In this document: positions 25,690-33,835 of the stretch, piece by piece
Layout of the letters: every line of letters starts with the position of its first letter
Position numbering within the stretch: position 1 is the first letter of the stretch
NCBI GenBank assembly: GCA_002718735.1
Contig: PBFR01000018.1
Location: forward strand, 1 to 40,295
Length of the DNA: 40,295 nucleotides
Reading direction: 5' to 3'
Source of the DNA: Halobacteriovoraceae bacterium
Lineage (GTDB): Bacteria; Bdellovibrionota; Bacteriovoracia; Bacteriovoracales; Bacteriovoracaceae
The notes under the pieces: generated by a model
The model's database searches: none
Told to the model about the DNA's origin: nothing
The model's input: only the letters and a program-made list of their open reading frames with translations
Position numbers and translations under genes: made by a program

Positions 25690-26322
25690 ATGAGTGTTAG
25701 GAAAGTAGACCTATCCAGCTGGAAAAGAATAAAACAGTTTGAATTTTTTAGAGATTTCTCGGAGCCATTTTTTGGAATTACTTTTAATGTGGATATCTCG
25801 GTTCTTTATAATGAATTAAAGTCAAAAGGCGACTCCGTATTTTTAGGTTATTTGTACTGTATTCTTAAAACAATCAACGAAATTGAAGAATTTCGGTATC
25901 GCATCGATGGAGATGAGGTTTTAATTTATGATAAGGTAGGTGCTTCAACTACTGTGGCAAGAGAAGATAACACCTTTGGTTTCTCATATATAGACTTTCA
26001 TGAAAACTTTGCAACTTTCTCGAAAAAGGCAAATGACGAACTTGAAAAGGTTAAGAATTCTAGTGAGTTTTTGCCATCTGAAAACAAACTGGACACAATT
26101 CATTTCTCTTCTATACCTTGGATAAATTTCACCTCGATCTCACATGCAAGAAATTTTAATTTTCCAGACTCTATACCAAAAATCTCTTGCGGAAAGATTG
26201 TGAAAAAGAAAAATTCAGTGGAAATGCCAATCTCTATTCATGTGAATCATTCACTAATGGATGGCTATCATGTTGGACTATTTGAGGGAAAGCTAAGAGA
26301 TAATTTAAATAAATCTCTTTAA
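25690..26322 (+). CDS. Chloramphenicol acetyltransferase family protein (CatA fold)
   Basis: 210 residues, normal for the PF00302 trimeric acetyltransferases. The catalytic motif reads NHSLMDGYHVG, with H187 and D191 in the H-x3-D spacing of CAT. SIPWINFTS at 141-149 matches the CAT region that shapes the acceptor site. The first residue of the usual HH pair is Asn here, and chloramphenicol-contact residues cannot be confirmed, so drug resistance is not established; many chromosomal relatives acetylate unknown substrates. A 13-bp palindrome, AAGAGG-A-CCTCTT (25675-25687), contains the ribosome site. Confidence 0.82.
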   Translation: MSVRKVDLSSWKRIKQFEFFRDFSEPFFGITFNVDISVLYNELKSKGDSVFLGYLYCILKTINEIEEFRYRIDGDEVLIYDKVGASTTVAREDNTFGFSYIDFHENFATFSKKANDELEKVKNSSEFLPSENKLDTIHFSSIPWINFTSISHARNFNFPDSIPKISCGKIVKKKNSVEMPISIHVNHSLMDGYHVGLFEGKLRDNLNKSL

Positions 26323-26457
26323 TTATTCCAGTTTAGGTCTACTCGCGAGATTTTTAAGTTTTTTGTAATCCCCAAAGGCCTTTGAATTAATATGTTGATC
26401 TGTTTTGAAGTACCTAGGGCCCATGAGGTGCATTGCATGGTGATTAAGCTTTGCCAT
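26323..26457 (-). CDS. Possible small basic protein
   Basis: A 44-residue frame fills the 152-bp gap behind the CAT-like gene, with its stop abutting that gene's stop. It is rich in His/Lys/Met, and its codon use resembles the neighbouring genes (for example AAG GCC TTT). There is no Shine-Dalgarno before the ATG at 26457, and the frame continues into the next gene's start region. Real coding is possible but unproven. Confidence 0.28.
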   Translation of the reverse strand: MAKLNHHAMHLMGPRYFKTDQHINSKAFGDYKKLKNLASRPKLE

Positions 26458-26474
26458 AATGGTAAAAGTTAAAA

Positions 26475-27170
26475 ATGAAGCTTCTTTTATTACTTGCTGT
26501 GTCATTTAGTACGTTCTCGACAACACTTTCTAAGTTTGAGAGGGTTGAAAGGGATTTACTTATCTATGACAAAGCGATTGAGAAGAAGAAGGCCGAATTT
26601 TCTAAAATCATAAAAAATGAAAATGATAAAGATTGGATCGTTCAAAAACTAGATCATATGGTTAAAATCGATCAGTATATGCGTGATTATTTTCATACTC
26701 CAACTAAAAAATCTTACTCCAAGGCGGAAGAGAAGTTTTTTCAAGAAAAGTTTATGCCACGATTTAGAAGTATTGATAGTGGAAATACGCAAGATTTAAA
26801 AAAGCTTATTAAAAAATATGGGTGGTTTAAGATCTCTGAATTCGGAGAAAAAGCTGATAAACAGGCATGGCTCTTAGTGCAACATGCTGACATGGATCTT
26901 GATTTTCAAAAAGAGGTCTTAAAAACACTTTCTAAACTCTATCTCTCTGGCGAGACCAATAAATCTAATTATGCTTACTTATACGATAGAGTAGCATCTA
27001 TCGGAGAGCAGAGACCTCAAAAGTATGGCACGCAAGGAAAGTGCGTAGGAGCTGGTGTTTGGGAGCCTGATGAGATTGAAGATGTTGAAAATGTGGATAA
27101 ATATAGAAAGTCCATGGGAATGGTCTCTATGGCAGAATATAAATCCTGGTTTAAAGATATCTGTAAGTGA
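26475..27170 (+). CDS. Exported DUF6624 family protein
   Basis: 231 residues. Signal peptide about 1-18, a charged helical N-half, then the block YGWFKISEFGEKADKQAWLLVQHAD (about 116-140) and the later NYAYLYDRVASIGEQRPQKYGTQG, which match the DUF6624 family as I know it. Members are exported or secreted in Bacteroidetes and proteobacteria; no activity is assigned. The C-terminus ends in Cys-Lys, with one other Cys in GKCVG, so one disulfide is possible. It overlaps the phospholipase frame at its stop and is probably co-transcribed with it. Confidence 0.78.
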   Translation: MKLLLLLAVSFSTFSTTLSKFERVERDLLIYDKAIEKKKAEFSKIIKNENDKDWIVQKLDHMVKIDQYMRDYFHTPTKKSYSKAEEKFFQEKFMPRFRSIDSGNTQDLKKLIKKYGWFKISEFGEKADKQAWLLVQHADMDLDFQKEVLKTLSKLYLSGETNKSNYAYLYDRVASIGEQRPQKYGTQGKCVGAGVWEPDEIEDVENVDKYRKSMGMVSMAEYKSWFKDICK

Positions 27171-27196
27171 TAAGTTCAAAATTAAAGGTTCTAAAT

Positions 27197-27652
27197 ATGA
27201 AGTATATAATTATCTTATTTTTAATTTCAACTTATGCTTCTGCATCACAATTAGAAAACTTTTGTGAAAGTAATAATGGCAAAATTTTTGACTGGTACAA
27301 ATGCCCAAAGTCTAAACTGCCACTGAAGATTAAAACATGTGAGTATAAAAATTCCTATGGAGAGTTGGAGTTTGTGAATGGTTGCTCCGGTCCAACAGGT
27401 GGGCATGAGGAGATCTTCTTCCCAGCATGTGTTCAACACGATTTATGTTACCATCACGAACCGGCAAGTAATGGAAAGAGTCAAAAATATTGTGACATGA
27501 GAATGCTTAATCAATTACTGCAAATTTGTGACGAAAAGGCTGAGAATGTCTCACGTTGCAATGCCTGGGCTCGCTTCATGTATCGATCTTTACGTGTAGT
27601 TGGTAAGGCTGCATTTCACTGTGCAAACTACTACGGTCGATATGAAGAATAG
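27197..27652 (+). CDS. Secreted phospholipase A2-like protein
   Basis: 151 residues from the ATG at 27197; an upstream GTG (27167) overlapping the previous stop lacks a signal peptide at its N-terminus. Signal peptide 1-16 (STYASAS). The catalytic dyad motif is C78-V-Q-H81-D82-L-C84-Y, as in secretory PLA2 enzymes (CCxxHDxCY), preceded by a Ca2+-loop-like NGCSGP at 61-66 and followed by KYCDMRMLNQLLQIC. Ten cysteines, all plausible for disulfides. It should cut the sn-2 acyl chain of phospholipids, releasing a fatty acid and lysophospholipid. The facing gene encodes an enzyme that could finish the job. Confidence 0.85.
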   Translation: MKYIIILFLISTYASASQLENFCESNNGKIFDWYKCPKSKLPLKIKTCEYKNSYGELEFVNGCSGPTGGHEEIFFPACVQHDLCYHHEPASNGKSQKYCDMRMLNQLLQICDEKAENVSRCNAWARFMYRSLRVVGKAAFHCANYYGRYEE

Positions 27653-27689
27653 CTCTCGCCCAGGTTTTGTTATTCTCGCCTTTCCAATT

Positions 27690-27728
27690 AAAAATTGCTC
27701 GCTCACCTCATCTTTATAAACTCGAGCA
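27690..27728 (-). terminator. Candidate terminator of the lysophospholipase-like gene
   Basis: Read on the minus strand, TGCTCG and CGAGCA (27728-27723 with 27701-27696) form a 6-bp stem with a 21-nt loop, followed by ATTTTT. The long loop weakens the call. It starts 10 nt beyond the stop at 27738. Confidence 0.4.
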
Positions 27729-27737
27729 GTGACCCGA

Positions 27738-28748
27738 TTAGTTGTACATCTTCATGAATTCTATAATATGATTCATCCCCAGTCGTCTTATATCATCTGC
27801 TTCCATTAAAATTTCATGCTTTGCATTGGGAATCTTTTCTAAGGTACAATTACCACCTAAAATATTTGTGGTAGAGCAAAATGTATTCTGGCTAGAGTTG
27901 TTAACTGTAATATCATTTTGAGCTTGAAGTAGTAGTAGTGGGAGCTTTTTTATCAATCTAATTTTGCTTGTTTTTCTCATTTTTCTATTTGCTTTTATTG
28001 ACTCTCTTACCCATCGAATCGTAGGTCCGCCTAATTGTAGCTGCGGATACCTTTGCCATTGTTTTTTTCTGCGTTCAAAGCGTTCAAGACTACTGGTGTT
28101 GCTATTGCCCTCAAATTGATCATTAATTTCGGAGTATTCTTTTTTGTCAGCATAGTCATTACAGTCTGGGCCAAAAGGAGTCTTACAGGCAACCAGGGTT
28201 TCCATTAGGACACGTGTTTCAGATTTATTTTTAAACTTAATCCCCAACATTGGACTAGAGAGAATCACTCCCTTAAATGATTTTATTCCGTAGTTTTGTA
28301 AGAAGCCTGTTGCTATGGCACCACCCATTGAGTGGGCCAAGAGGTAAACATTATTTCTATTTATGCTTTCATCCTTGAATGCAAGCTTGGTAAAAGTATT
28401 GAAGTCATAGTAGTAGTTCTCGAATTTAGAGACGTGACCTTTGTGAGGGTCTTCCAACATTCGTTCAGATAGACCCTGGCCCCTATGGTTAATGACAAAA
28501 ACAGGTGAAAAACCTTCTCTAATCAAATCGATGGACACTTCCTCATACTTTAAAGATGATTCAGTTCTTCCTGGGGAAATGATTACACTGCCTAGGTGTC
28601 CGGTCTGAGAGCCATATTTGGTATATACTATTTTGATATCATTTCTACCCTTGAATTGGCGATGCTCAACTCTTGTGTGAAACTCCTGTGCGTAGGATTG
28701 AAATGTTATTAGAACTATAAAGCATAAGTTTTTAGTGTGTTTAAACAT
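27738..28748 (-). CDS. Exported alpha/beta hydrolase, lysophospholipase L2 (PldB)-like
   Basis: 336 residues. A signal peptide (1-20, FQSYAQ) exports the protein. The fold shows the oxyanion strand IISPG, the HRGQGLS motif at 88-94 found in lysophospholipase/monoglyceride lipase proteins, nucleophile S140 in AHSMGG, acid D279 in AQNDI and H311 in NAKHEI, so the catalytic triad is complete. A cap with extra Cys (188, 196) lies between. It probably removes the remaining acyl chain from lysophospholipids, which fits its position facing the phospholipase A2 gene. The start at 28748 has the AGGAG Shine-Dalgarno. Confidence 0.86.
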   Translation of the reverse strand: MFKHTKNLCFIVLITFQSYAQEFHTRVEHRQFKGRNDIKIVYTKYGSQTGHLGSVIISPGRTESSLKYEEVSIDLIREGFSPVFVINHRGQGLSERMLEDPHKGHVSKFENYYYDFNTFTKLAFKDESINRNNVYLLAHSMGGAIATGFLQNYGIKSFKGVILSSPMLGIKFKNKSETRVLMETLVACKTPFGPDCNDYADKKEYSEINDQFEGNSNTSSLERFERRKKQWQRYPQLQLGGPTIRWVRESIKANRKMRKTSKIRLIKKLPLLLLQAQNDITVNNSSQNTFCSTTNILGGNCTLEKIPNAKHEILMEADDIRRLGMNHIIEFMKMYN

Positions 28749-28830
28749 AATATTCTCCTGTTGATAGACCTATTAAAGTGCCACTCTTCGTTGAGATCGC
28801 TTATACTCAAAATGAATTTGGTTAACAATG

Positions 28831-28857
28831 CTATATGAATCAATGTGTTTCATATAG
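28831..28857. repeat. Perfect 9-bp inverted repeat
   Basis: CTATATGAA (28831-28839) and TTCATATAG (28849-28857) are perfect inverted copies with a 9-bp centre. It lies about 82 bp upstream of the hydrolase start and 236 bp upstream of marR. An operator for the minus-strand gene, or a cruciform/hairpin, are the options. Confidence 0.5.
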
Positions 28858-29058
28858 GTCTGTGTACCTTGAAGCGTGGAGTAATTTCACATCTCAGTAA
28901 ACCACGTCTTATCTGTAGGCCAATTGGGCTGAGTTTAAGAAAGGTTGAACAGATTGGATGTCGAGTTTTTTTTTAAGAGCATTTTTAAAAATACAAAAAA
29001 TTGTGCACCTAGCTTGGGTGTAAATTTAATACTTGAATAAATCCTAAGAATGAATATC

Positions 29059-29090
29059 CTTAACTTTGTTAAATATTAACCAAGGTTAAG
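29059..29090. promoter_or_regulatory. 32-bp imperfect palindrome over the marR start, candidate MarR operator
   Basis: From CTTAAC to GTTAAG, 13 of 16 base pairs match across the centre. It overlaps a TATCCT -10 candidate on its left and the AAGG ribosome site on its right, and ends 3 nt before the TTG start. MarR proteins commonly bind such palindromes in their own promoter, so autoregulation of the efflux operon is likely. Confidence 0.6.
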
Positions 29091-29093
29091 TAA

Positions 29094-29537
29094 TTGAAAA
29101 AATCTGAAATTGCCAGCAAGTATATTAAAACTATTCCCAATTCAATGAGTCTTGTTCGCCATTATATAAAGCTGGCCAGTGAGCCTGAGGTTAGTTTTGC
29201 CCGGTTTAGAGTGATGTGTAATGTCAGTCGGGGATTGAATACTGTGAGCGAAATAGCAGAGCTGCATGGAGTTTCATGTGCAGGAATTTCAAAGCTCGTT
29301 GAAAGCCTAGTGTCTGATGGCTACCTCGAAAGGAGTGTAAGTCCCACTGACAGGAGAATTACAGAGTTAGATCTCACTGGTGCGGGAGCAAAGCTTCTAT
29401 CCAAAATTAGAAAGCAAGCGAGCAATGAATTTGAATCATATCTAAATCAACTAACTGAAAGTGAGTTGAATAAGCTTGGACGTGCCTTGGATTGTTTGGA
29501 GTCGTTATTTGAATCAGTACAAGAGAGGAAAAATTGA
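29094..29537 (+). CDS. MarR family transcriptional regulator
   Basis: 147 residues, typical of the family. The winged helix-turn-helix runs about 53-105: VSEIAELHGVS, recognition helix AGISKLVESLVSDGYL, then the wing SPTDRRITEL with the conserved D-R-R. N- and C-terminal helices form the dimer interface. It is first in an operon with tolC and an RND pump and probably represses them until a ligand binds. The start is TTG at 29094, with AAGG 8 nt upstream inside the palindrome. Its stop overlaps the tolC start by 4 nt. Confidence 0.9.
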   Translation: MKKSEIASKYIKTIPNSMSLVRHYIKLASEPEVSFARFRVMCNVSRGLNTVSEIAELHGVSCAGISKLVESLVSDGYLERSVSPTDRRITELDLTGAGAKLLSKIRKQASNEFESYLNQLTESELNKLGRALDCLESLFESVQERKN

Positions 29538-30763
29538 GATTATTAACAATTACCAATTTATTTGTAGCTTTTTTAAACTCCGATGCTTTTGGAGCAGTTG
29601 ATCAATTATATATAAAATCTCTATCTCGATCAAAGCAAGTGGAGGTTTTTAATTTAACTGAAAAGGCATCTCTTTCTAATTTTGAAGCTCGTAAATCAAC
29701 ACTTTTTCCAAGTCTTGATTTAATTAGTTCAAATAGTTATGGCAATAATGCAGTTAACAACTTTTCGGATGAAAATGAAATAGATACTCAGGTGGCCGTT
29801 TCTTTGGAGCAAGCAGTCTTTCAAGGGGGGGCGGAGTTTGCCATAAATGACTTAAATAAAGTTGTGCCAAAGCAGGCCAAAGCATTAAAAGAAGCAAGTT
29901 TAGCTGAATATTACGGTCAGTTTACAACTCTATATTTTAAAGTGTCTTCAGCTGTCGAAGAAAATGAGAAAATAGAATCCCTTCTTAATAACTTGGCCAA
30001 ACGTGTTTCTCTAGTTAAAAAACGAACGAGGATTGGACGGGATAGAAAAGCTGATCTTTATGCTCTCGAGTCACAACTGCACAGGTTAAGGGCCGAGTTG
30101 GCAACGAGCAAAGCAAACCTGAAGGCTGCAAGAACCGATTTCTTGAATTTCTCAGGATTAAACTCTATTGAGATTACAAAAGATGAAATAAAACCAGCTT
30201 CTTTGGAACTTTCAAAGAGTGTTGATTTACAGAAACGTCCAGAGATTAAGAACCTCCAATATCAATATGAAAGCTCTTTGTTGGAGCAAAAAATTGAAAA
30301 GTCATCTTATTACCCACAAGTTGGATTACAGGCAAATTATTTCTTAGATAAAAGCTCCCTAGGTCGAAATGATTGGGAGGTAAGTCTAAATATAAGAATG
30401 AATTTGTTAGATTTTGGACAAAGGTCTTCAAATGTTGAGACAAAAGCTCTCCAGGCCAGAATTAGTAAGGCTAGACTTGAATTTAACCGCCTAAATGCAA
30501 CTCGACAGTGGGATAATTTTATAGACAGTTTCAACGCCAAAAAGAGAGAGCTTGCATCTTTAACAACGGCCCTAAATCGCATAAGGGCATCTTATCAAGA
30601 GCAGTTAAAAGATATCCAAAAGGGGCTTGTTACTCAAATTGAAGTTATTAGATCTTTGGATGATGTCATCAACTTGGAAAAATTAAAAATCAGATCCGCA
30701 TTAGAAGTGAAATCACTATATTATCAGGCCAAGGCATACTTGGGAGAGCTTCCAAAAAGGTAG
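29534..30763 (+). CDS. TolC family outer-membrane efflux protein
   Basis: 409 residues. Signal peptide about 1-21 (SDAFGAV). The protein shows two long coiled-coil helical hairpins (about 90-230 and 285-409) alternating with short beta strands, the TolC duplication. Two related elements occur at VSLEQAVFQGG and MNLLDFGQRS, the usual start of each alpha hairpin after a barrel strand. As a trimer it forms the exit duct through outer membrane and periplasm. It starts at TTG 29534 with GAGAGGA upstream, coupled to marR. The N-terminus is slightly short for the family. Confidence 0.88.
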   Translation: MRLLTITNLFVAFLNSDAFGAVDQLYIKSLSRSKQVEVFNLTEKASLSNFEARKSTLFPSLDLISSNSYGNNAVNNFSDENEIDTQVAVSLEQAVFQGGAEFAINDLNKVVPKQAKALKEASLAEYYGQFTTLYFKVSSAVEENEKIESLLNNLAKRVSLVKKRTRIGRDRKADLYALESQLHRLRAELATSKANLKAARTDFLNFSGLNSIEITKDEIKPASLELSKSVDLQKRPEIKNLQYQYESSLLEQKIEKSSYYPQVGLQANYFLDKSSLGRNDWEVSLNIRMNLLDFGQRSSNVETKALQARISKARLEFNRLNATRQWDNFIDSFNAKKRELASLTTALNRIRASYQEQLKDIQKGLVTQIEVIRSLDDVINLEKLKIRSALEVKSLYYQAKAYLGELPKR

Positions 30764-30775
30764 AATGGTATAACT

Positions 30776-33700
30776 ATGAGTCTTTCAGCAATATCGATTA
30801 AAAATCCAGTTTTTGCCTGGATGTTCATGTTCTCTCTAATTCTATTTGGAGTGTTGGGCTTTCTTAATTTGGGTATTAACGAAAATCCCGATGTGGACTA
30901 TCCTTCTATTTCGATCTCTTATGAGTATGAAGGAGCTACACCGGAAGTTGTTGAAAAAGATGTTCTAGAACCAGTTGAGTCCGTTCTCGTTTCTATGCAA
31001 GGGGTTAAGAATATGAGCTCAACTGCAGGGAGAGGACAGGGAAGAATCGAGCTAGAGTTTTCTTTGGATAAGGATGTTGACTTTGCTCTACAGGAAGTCC
31101 AAACCTTACTAGGTCGTGCCCAAAGACAATTACCCGACACAATCGAGACCCCAACCGTTACAAAGTCAAATGCTGCCGATGACCCAATTCTTTACTTGGC
31201 ACTCACCTCCACAGAGTTAAGTGAGAGAGAGCTAAATATTCTATTCAAGGATGGAATTGTTGATCAACTGACAACAATTGAGGGTGTATCAGAGGTTAGA
31301 GCCTTTGGTGCGAGGGAGCCTCAAATGAGAGTTGATGTGATAACACAAAAGCTCAATCACTATCAGCTTACACTCACTGATATTGTAGAAACATTGCAGC
31401 GGGAAAGCGTTGAACTTCCTGCCGGAAAATTTGAGACATCCGAAATGGAAATGAGTCTTAGAGTTCTAGGGGAGGGAAGAACTGTAGAAGATTTTAAGAA
31501 TATGATTATAAGCAGGAGGGGAGGTAAAGCAAACTACGTACCTATAAGACTCTCTGAAGTTGCAAACATCTATGCCGGTGTTGAAAATAGGACCCGAATC
31601 TCCAGAGTAAATCAGAAGCCCTCTCTTTCAATGCCAATCTATAAACAAAGAGGTGTTAATGCTGTAGATGTGGCAGATAAGGTTAAGGAGAAGGCCGTTG
31701 AGATTTCAAAGACTTTACCTGAAGGGACTGAACTTTCAGTGAATTTCGATAGAACTGCTTTTATCCGTTTATCCATAGATGAACTAATTCAAAACTTGGT
31801 TCTATCTGCAATTTTGACATCGATTGTTTGTTGGCTCTTTTTAAATTCAATTTCAGCTACTGTTAACATCCTGCTCGCAATACCGACGGCTATTATTGGT
31901 ACTTTTGCTTTCATGTACCTGATGGGTTTTACCTTGAATACCTTTTCACTTTTAGGACTAACCTTATCCATCGGTATTGTTGTGGATGATGCTATAGTAA
32001 TGCTTGAAAATATTGTCCGTTACGCAAAGAATGGCAACGATAAGGTGCAAGCTGCATTTAAGGGGAGTCGTGAAATAACTTTTGCGGTTCTTGCCACAAC
32101 TGCTGTCTTAGTGGCAATCTTTGCACCCATTACTCTAATGCCAGGTATTGAGGGGCGATTTTTTCAAGAGTTTGCACTGACGATTTGTATTGCCGTTAGC
32201 TTATCAAGTCTGGAGGCATTGACCTTAGCACCAATGAGGTGTTCTCAGTTTCTAAATGTTAAATCGAAAGGTGTCTTTTTACACCGCTGGGTAGATCTCG
32301 GAGTTGAAATTAGCAGAAGCTTTTATTTGAAATGTTTAAATTTCTCACTAAGAAATAGAATTAAAGTTCTTTCATCATCTTTAGTGTTTATCTTCCTATC
32401 CCTAATCTCTCTTAACTACATTGATAAAGAGTTCGCCCCTGAACCGGATAGAAGCTTTATGTTTGTCGTGTTTATGGCCCCAGATGGAAAAAGCCTCGAA
32501 TACACAGACTCAAAAGTACGCGAGTATGAAGAAATTGTTAGCAAAAATGAAAATATTAGAAGAACTATTGTTGCTGTAGGTGGCGGACGTGGGGTGACCA
32601 CAGGAAATAGGGGCTTTGGGGTTATTATTTTAAAAGATCTTAAGGAGAGAAGCCTTTCTCAATTTGAGGTCGCTGCACAACTGCGTAAACAGTTAGCAGG
32701 AATCGAAGGCATAAAAATTATTATTAGAGATAGGATGGGCTCGGCCATTGGTGGAAGAAGAGGAAGTCCTATTGAATTCACCATTACGGGAACTAAAGCG
32801 CAAATCCAGCAGAAATTGTATGCGATCTTGGAGAAAGAGATGACTTCTTCAGATTTGATGGTTGGAGTTCGCTCTGATGATATTGGCAAGTTACCTGAAG
32901 TTCATATCTTCCCTGATCGAGTTGAGGCCCAACAAAGAGGTGTGGAAGTGAGAACTGTCGCCGACACCTTAAATATTGGTATGGGTGGTATTGGAGCTGC
33001 CAAGTACACTGAAAATGGTCGTAGATATGATGTCTTTGTTCAGCTAAGAGAAGAGGACAGAACAAATCAAAAAATAACTTCTTTGCTTCTTCAAAACAAT
33101 AGAGGTGAGTTTGTAACCTTGAATGAAGTGGTTGACATAGTTGATGCTTTTGGACCTCAATCAATTTATAGGGAAAACCGAGCAAGGGGAATACGAGTTG
33201 ATGCAAACCTTGCCGAGGGAGTGTCCCAGAGTAAGGCAATTGATTTTATAAAAAAGACGGCCGACAAGGTCTTGCCAGATGGTTATTATGTTAAGTTTTC
33301 AAAAGATTTAAATGACTCTTTGTTCGGAATCTTGTTAATAATGCTTTTGGGCCTAGTTATTGCCTATATGGTTTTGGCAAGTCAGTTCAATTCATTCTCA
33401 GATCCTGTAACGGTCTTTCTTGCTGTTCCTTTTGGGCTAAGTGGAGCGTTCATGGCCCTATGGATCTCAGGAAGTACATTAAACATATATTCTATGATTG
33501 GGATTCTTTTAACGATGGGGATTGTTAAGAAAACATCGATATTAATAGTAGAATTTTCCAATCAATTGAGAGATGAAGGAAAAGAGCTATATGATGCGAT
33601 TTCTGTGGCGTGCGAGACTAGATTTAGACCAATTTTAATGACTACATTTACAACATTGGCCTCAGCTGTTCCGGCAGCTGTAATCACTGGAGCTGGTTCA

Positions 33701-33835
33701 GAGACCAGACAGCCAATGGCATTCGTTATTATCGGTGGGGTTTTTCTTTCTACTATTTTTACGCTTATAGTTGTGCCTTGCTTTTATTCTCTTATAGCAA
33801 GGCCAAGAAGAAAGATATTGGAGGAAGCTGCTTAG
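30776..33835 (+). CDS. RND family efflux transporter permease (HAE1-like)
   Basis: 1019 residues with 12 membrane helices and two large periplasmic loops (about 35-330 and 555-860). The proton-relay aspartates D404-D405 sit in TM4 (SIGIVVDDAIVMLENI), as in AcrB/MexB. Porter signs include the N-terminal NPDVDYPSISISYEYEGATPE and SNAADDPILYLAL. It should use proton flow to expel drugs, lipophilic compounds or bile-salt-like molecules through TolC. Such pumps normally need a membrane-fusion (adaptor) protein; none is encoded in this operon or window. Its end overlaps the thermonuclease gene by 4 nt. Confidence 0.92.
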   Translation: MSLSAISIKNPVFAWMFMFSLILFGVLGFLNLGINENPDVDYPSISISYEYEGATPEVVEKDVLEPVESVLVSMQGVKNMSSTAGRGQGRIELEFSLDKDVDFALQEVQTLLGRAQRQLPDTIETPTVTKSNAADDPILYLALTSTELSERELNILFKDGIVDQLTTIEGVSEVRAFGAREPQMRVDVITQKLNHYQLTLTDIVETLQRESVELPAGKFETSEMEMSLRVLGEGRTVEDFKNMIISRRGGKANYVPIRLSEVANIYAGVENRTRISRVNQKPSLSMPIYKQRGVNAVDVADKVKEKAVEISKTLPEGTELSVNFDRTAFIRLSIDELIQNLVLSAILTSIVCWLFLNSISATVNILLAIPTAIIGTFAFMYLMGFTLNTFSLLGLTLSIGIVVDDAIVMLENIVRYAKNGNDKVQAAFKGSREITFAVLATTAVLVAIFAPITLMPGIEGRFFQEFALTICIAVSLSSLEALTLAPMRCSQFLNVKSKGVFLHRWVDLGVEISRSFYLKCLNFSLRNRIKVLSSSLVFIFLSLISLNYIDKEFAPEPDRSFMFVVFMAPDGKSLEYTDSKVREYEEIVSKNENIRRTIVAVGGGRGVTTGNRGFGVIILKDLKERSLSQFEVAAQLRKQLAGIEGIKIIIRDRMGSAIGGRRGSPIEFTITGTKAQIQQKLYAILEKEMTSSDLMVGVRSDDIGKLPEVHIFPDRVEAQQRGVEVRTVADTLNIGMGGIGAAKYTENGRRYDVFVQLREEDRTNQKITSLLLQNNRGEFVTLNEVVDIVDAFGPQSIYRENRARGIRVDANLAEGVSQSKAIDFIKKTADKVLPDGYYVKFSKDLNDSLFGILLIMLLGLVIAYMVLASQFNSFSDPVTVFLAVPFGLSGAFMALWISGSTLNIYSMIGILLTMGIVKKTSILIVEFSNQLRDEGKELYDAISVACETRFRPILMTTFTTLASAVPAAVITGAGSETRQPMAFVIIGGVFLSTIFTLIVVPCFYSLIARPRRKILEEAA

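Larger units (their letters stand above)
28749..29093. other. 345-bp divergent region between the hydrolase and the marR operon
   Basis: It holds no ORF. It contains a 9-bp perfect inverted repeat (28831-28857), a T-rich stretch (28970-28979), two candidate promoters for marR (TTGTGC/TTTAAT at 29001-29030, 18-bp spacing; TTGAAT/TATCCT at 29033-29060, 16-bp spacing) and the long palindrome at 29059-29090. Confidence 0.4.

Noticed and set aside
25690..26322. Chloramphenicol resistance gene
   Set aside because: The catalytic H187/D191 are present, but drug-contact residues could not be confirmed and many chromosomal relatives have other substrates, so resistance is not claimed.
29534..33835. 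Heavy-metal efflux (CusA-like) assignment for the RND pump
   Set aside because: The sequence has the double Asp in TM4 and porter motifs of drug pumps, and no metal-binding methionine cluster was evident; HAE1-like is the better call.
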